Assembly (NCBI RefSeq): GCF_000003815.2
Contig: NC_049983.1
Span: forward strand, 19,231,113 to 19,266,193
From: Branchiostoma floridae
Lineage: Eukaryota > Chordata > Leptocardii > Amphioxiformes > Branchiostomatidae
Length of the DNA stretch: 35,081 bases
Direction of reading: 5' to 3'
The notes under the pieces were generated by a model. It was not told where the DNA came from, ran no database searches, and saw only the letters and a program-made list of their open reading frames with translations. Shown piece after piece: positions 34,315 through 35,081 of this stretch (the first letter of the stretch is position 1; each line of letters starts with the position of its first letter). The position numbers and the translations under genes are program-made.

Positions 34315-35081
34315 GTACATACAACCAGACTTCACTTCTTCTTCATTAGTTAACATGACCGGATTTGTTGCCATACGGATGGATGATCAACTTGCTGCAA
34401 TCGACTCGCTGCGGACCACTGTTGACCAACTTAACGCCTGTCTCTCACCCTAATTAATTAATAAGCACAGGCTAGGGTGTTGGCTGATCTGGCTAGCCTG
34501 TTAGCTATGAATGGGCAACAGTTATGGAGACAGACTGGATTTATCCCCTTCCCTATGTGTCACAGGCTGATTCTTATTGAAATTGAGTTTATGTTCCGTT
34601 CTGAGTTACACCGAGAGCTTAAAATACTTTCACCTAATTTATACTAAATTACTATTATTAGCCTGACTAAATTTGGCTTATAGAATCCGACCCAACATTC
34701 CCCTCCCCCCTAGCGTGAAGGGGCCAGTCAAAGACCCCGGACAGCAGAGTTTGCATTTCACAGACTATACTATTATCAACCTAATTTTGAAATATATAAC
34801 CTGTAATTTAATGGGGTTGACTTAGCAACAGCACAACAAATCGGGTTACTCCTCAAAAGGAATATCAAACATCTGATTTGAATACATACTTATTGTGTTT
34901 ACAAAACTATGAGGCCCAAGGGTTAAAGAAACAGAGATGGGCATTGCCCTATATACCGGAAGGCGTGGGAAGGATTTTAACGTAATTTGATTCAAACTTA
35001 ACACCACAGGTGAATAGTGTCCGCCAGGTGATATGCTTTTCCACTCATCTATTGATGTTATTGACCACTGACCAAATATAT
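34315..35081 (+). other. Intron 4 of transporter copy B (to window end)
   Basis: It matches copy A intron 4 up to about 35065 but without the 16643-17696 insertion. In the last 15 bases (GACCAAATATAT) it no longer matches the pyrimidine tract and AG that precede exon 5 in A. No exon is seen here. Confidence 0.55.

Overview
The window is animal nuclear DNA. It has short phase-consistent exons with GT/AG borders, AATAAA signals, (AT)n and (AC)n microsatellites, many MITE-like palindromes, non-LTR retrotransposon fragments and assembly gaps. Repeat style, intron sizes and the combination of genes suggest an amphioxus (Branchiostoma) scaffold. That is an inference from memory and was not tested by a search.

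Layout. (1) 1-2598: upstream DNA rich in repeats, with (AT)n, a nested palindromic transposon and (AC)n. (2) 2599-7247, + strand: an eight-exon gene for TAMM41, the mitochondrial CDP-diacylglycerol synthase. It is complete at 330 codons, with MITEs and a LINE fragment in its introns and a poly(A) signal at 7601. (3) About 7768 to the end: a tandem array built from one locus, a 12-TM major facilitator transporter that most resembles the ZIFL (zinc-induced-facilitator-like) group. Unit A (about 7768-22566) has a long repetitive 5' flank, a tiny first exon at 12360, twelve further exons to 21537, a 739-base gap, and a terminal exon at 22308-22566. Remnant R1 (24741-25725) has the 5' flank, the first exon and the terminal exon but no middle exons. 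Remnant R2 (about 25885-27440) has a damaged 5' flank and a truncated terminal exon. Unit B (27441 to the window end) repeats the A flank and carries exons 2-4 intact; its first exon would fall inside the gap at 30472-30672 and the rest lies outside the window.

Both A and B carry, in the 5' flank and on the minus strand, two tandem copies of a 170-base exon-like block that I cannot assign to a family. Intron 1 of A and B holds a terminal-inverted-repeat element containing a perfect 28-base palindrome. The main A/B differences are two insertions found only in A: 9021-10068, a TA-flanked inverted-repeat element, and 16643-17696, a retroposon-like insert with an 8-base target duplication. A 5'-truncated, frameshifted non-LTR retrotransposon separates A from R1.

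TAMM41 and the transporter are not known to act together; their adjacency is probably incidental. The transporter in A has single-base frame breaks in both exons that flank the big gap, so assembly error is at least as likely as loss of function.
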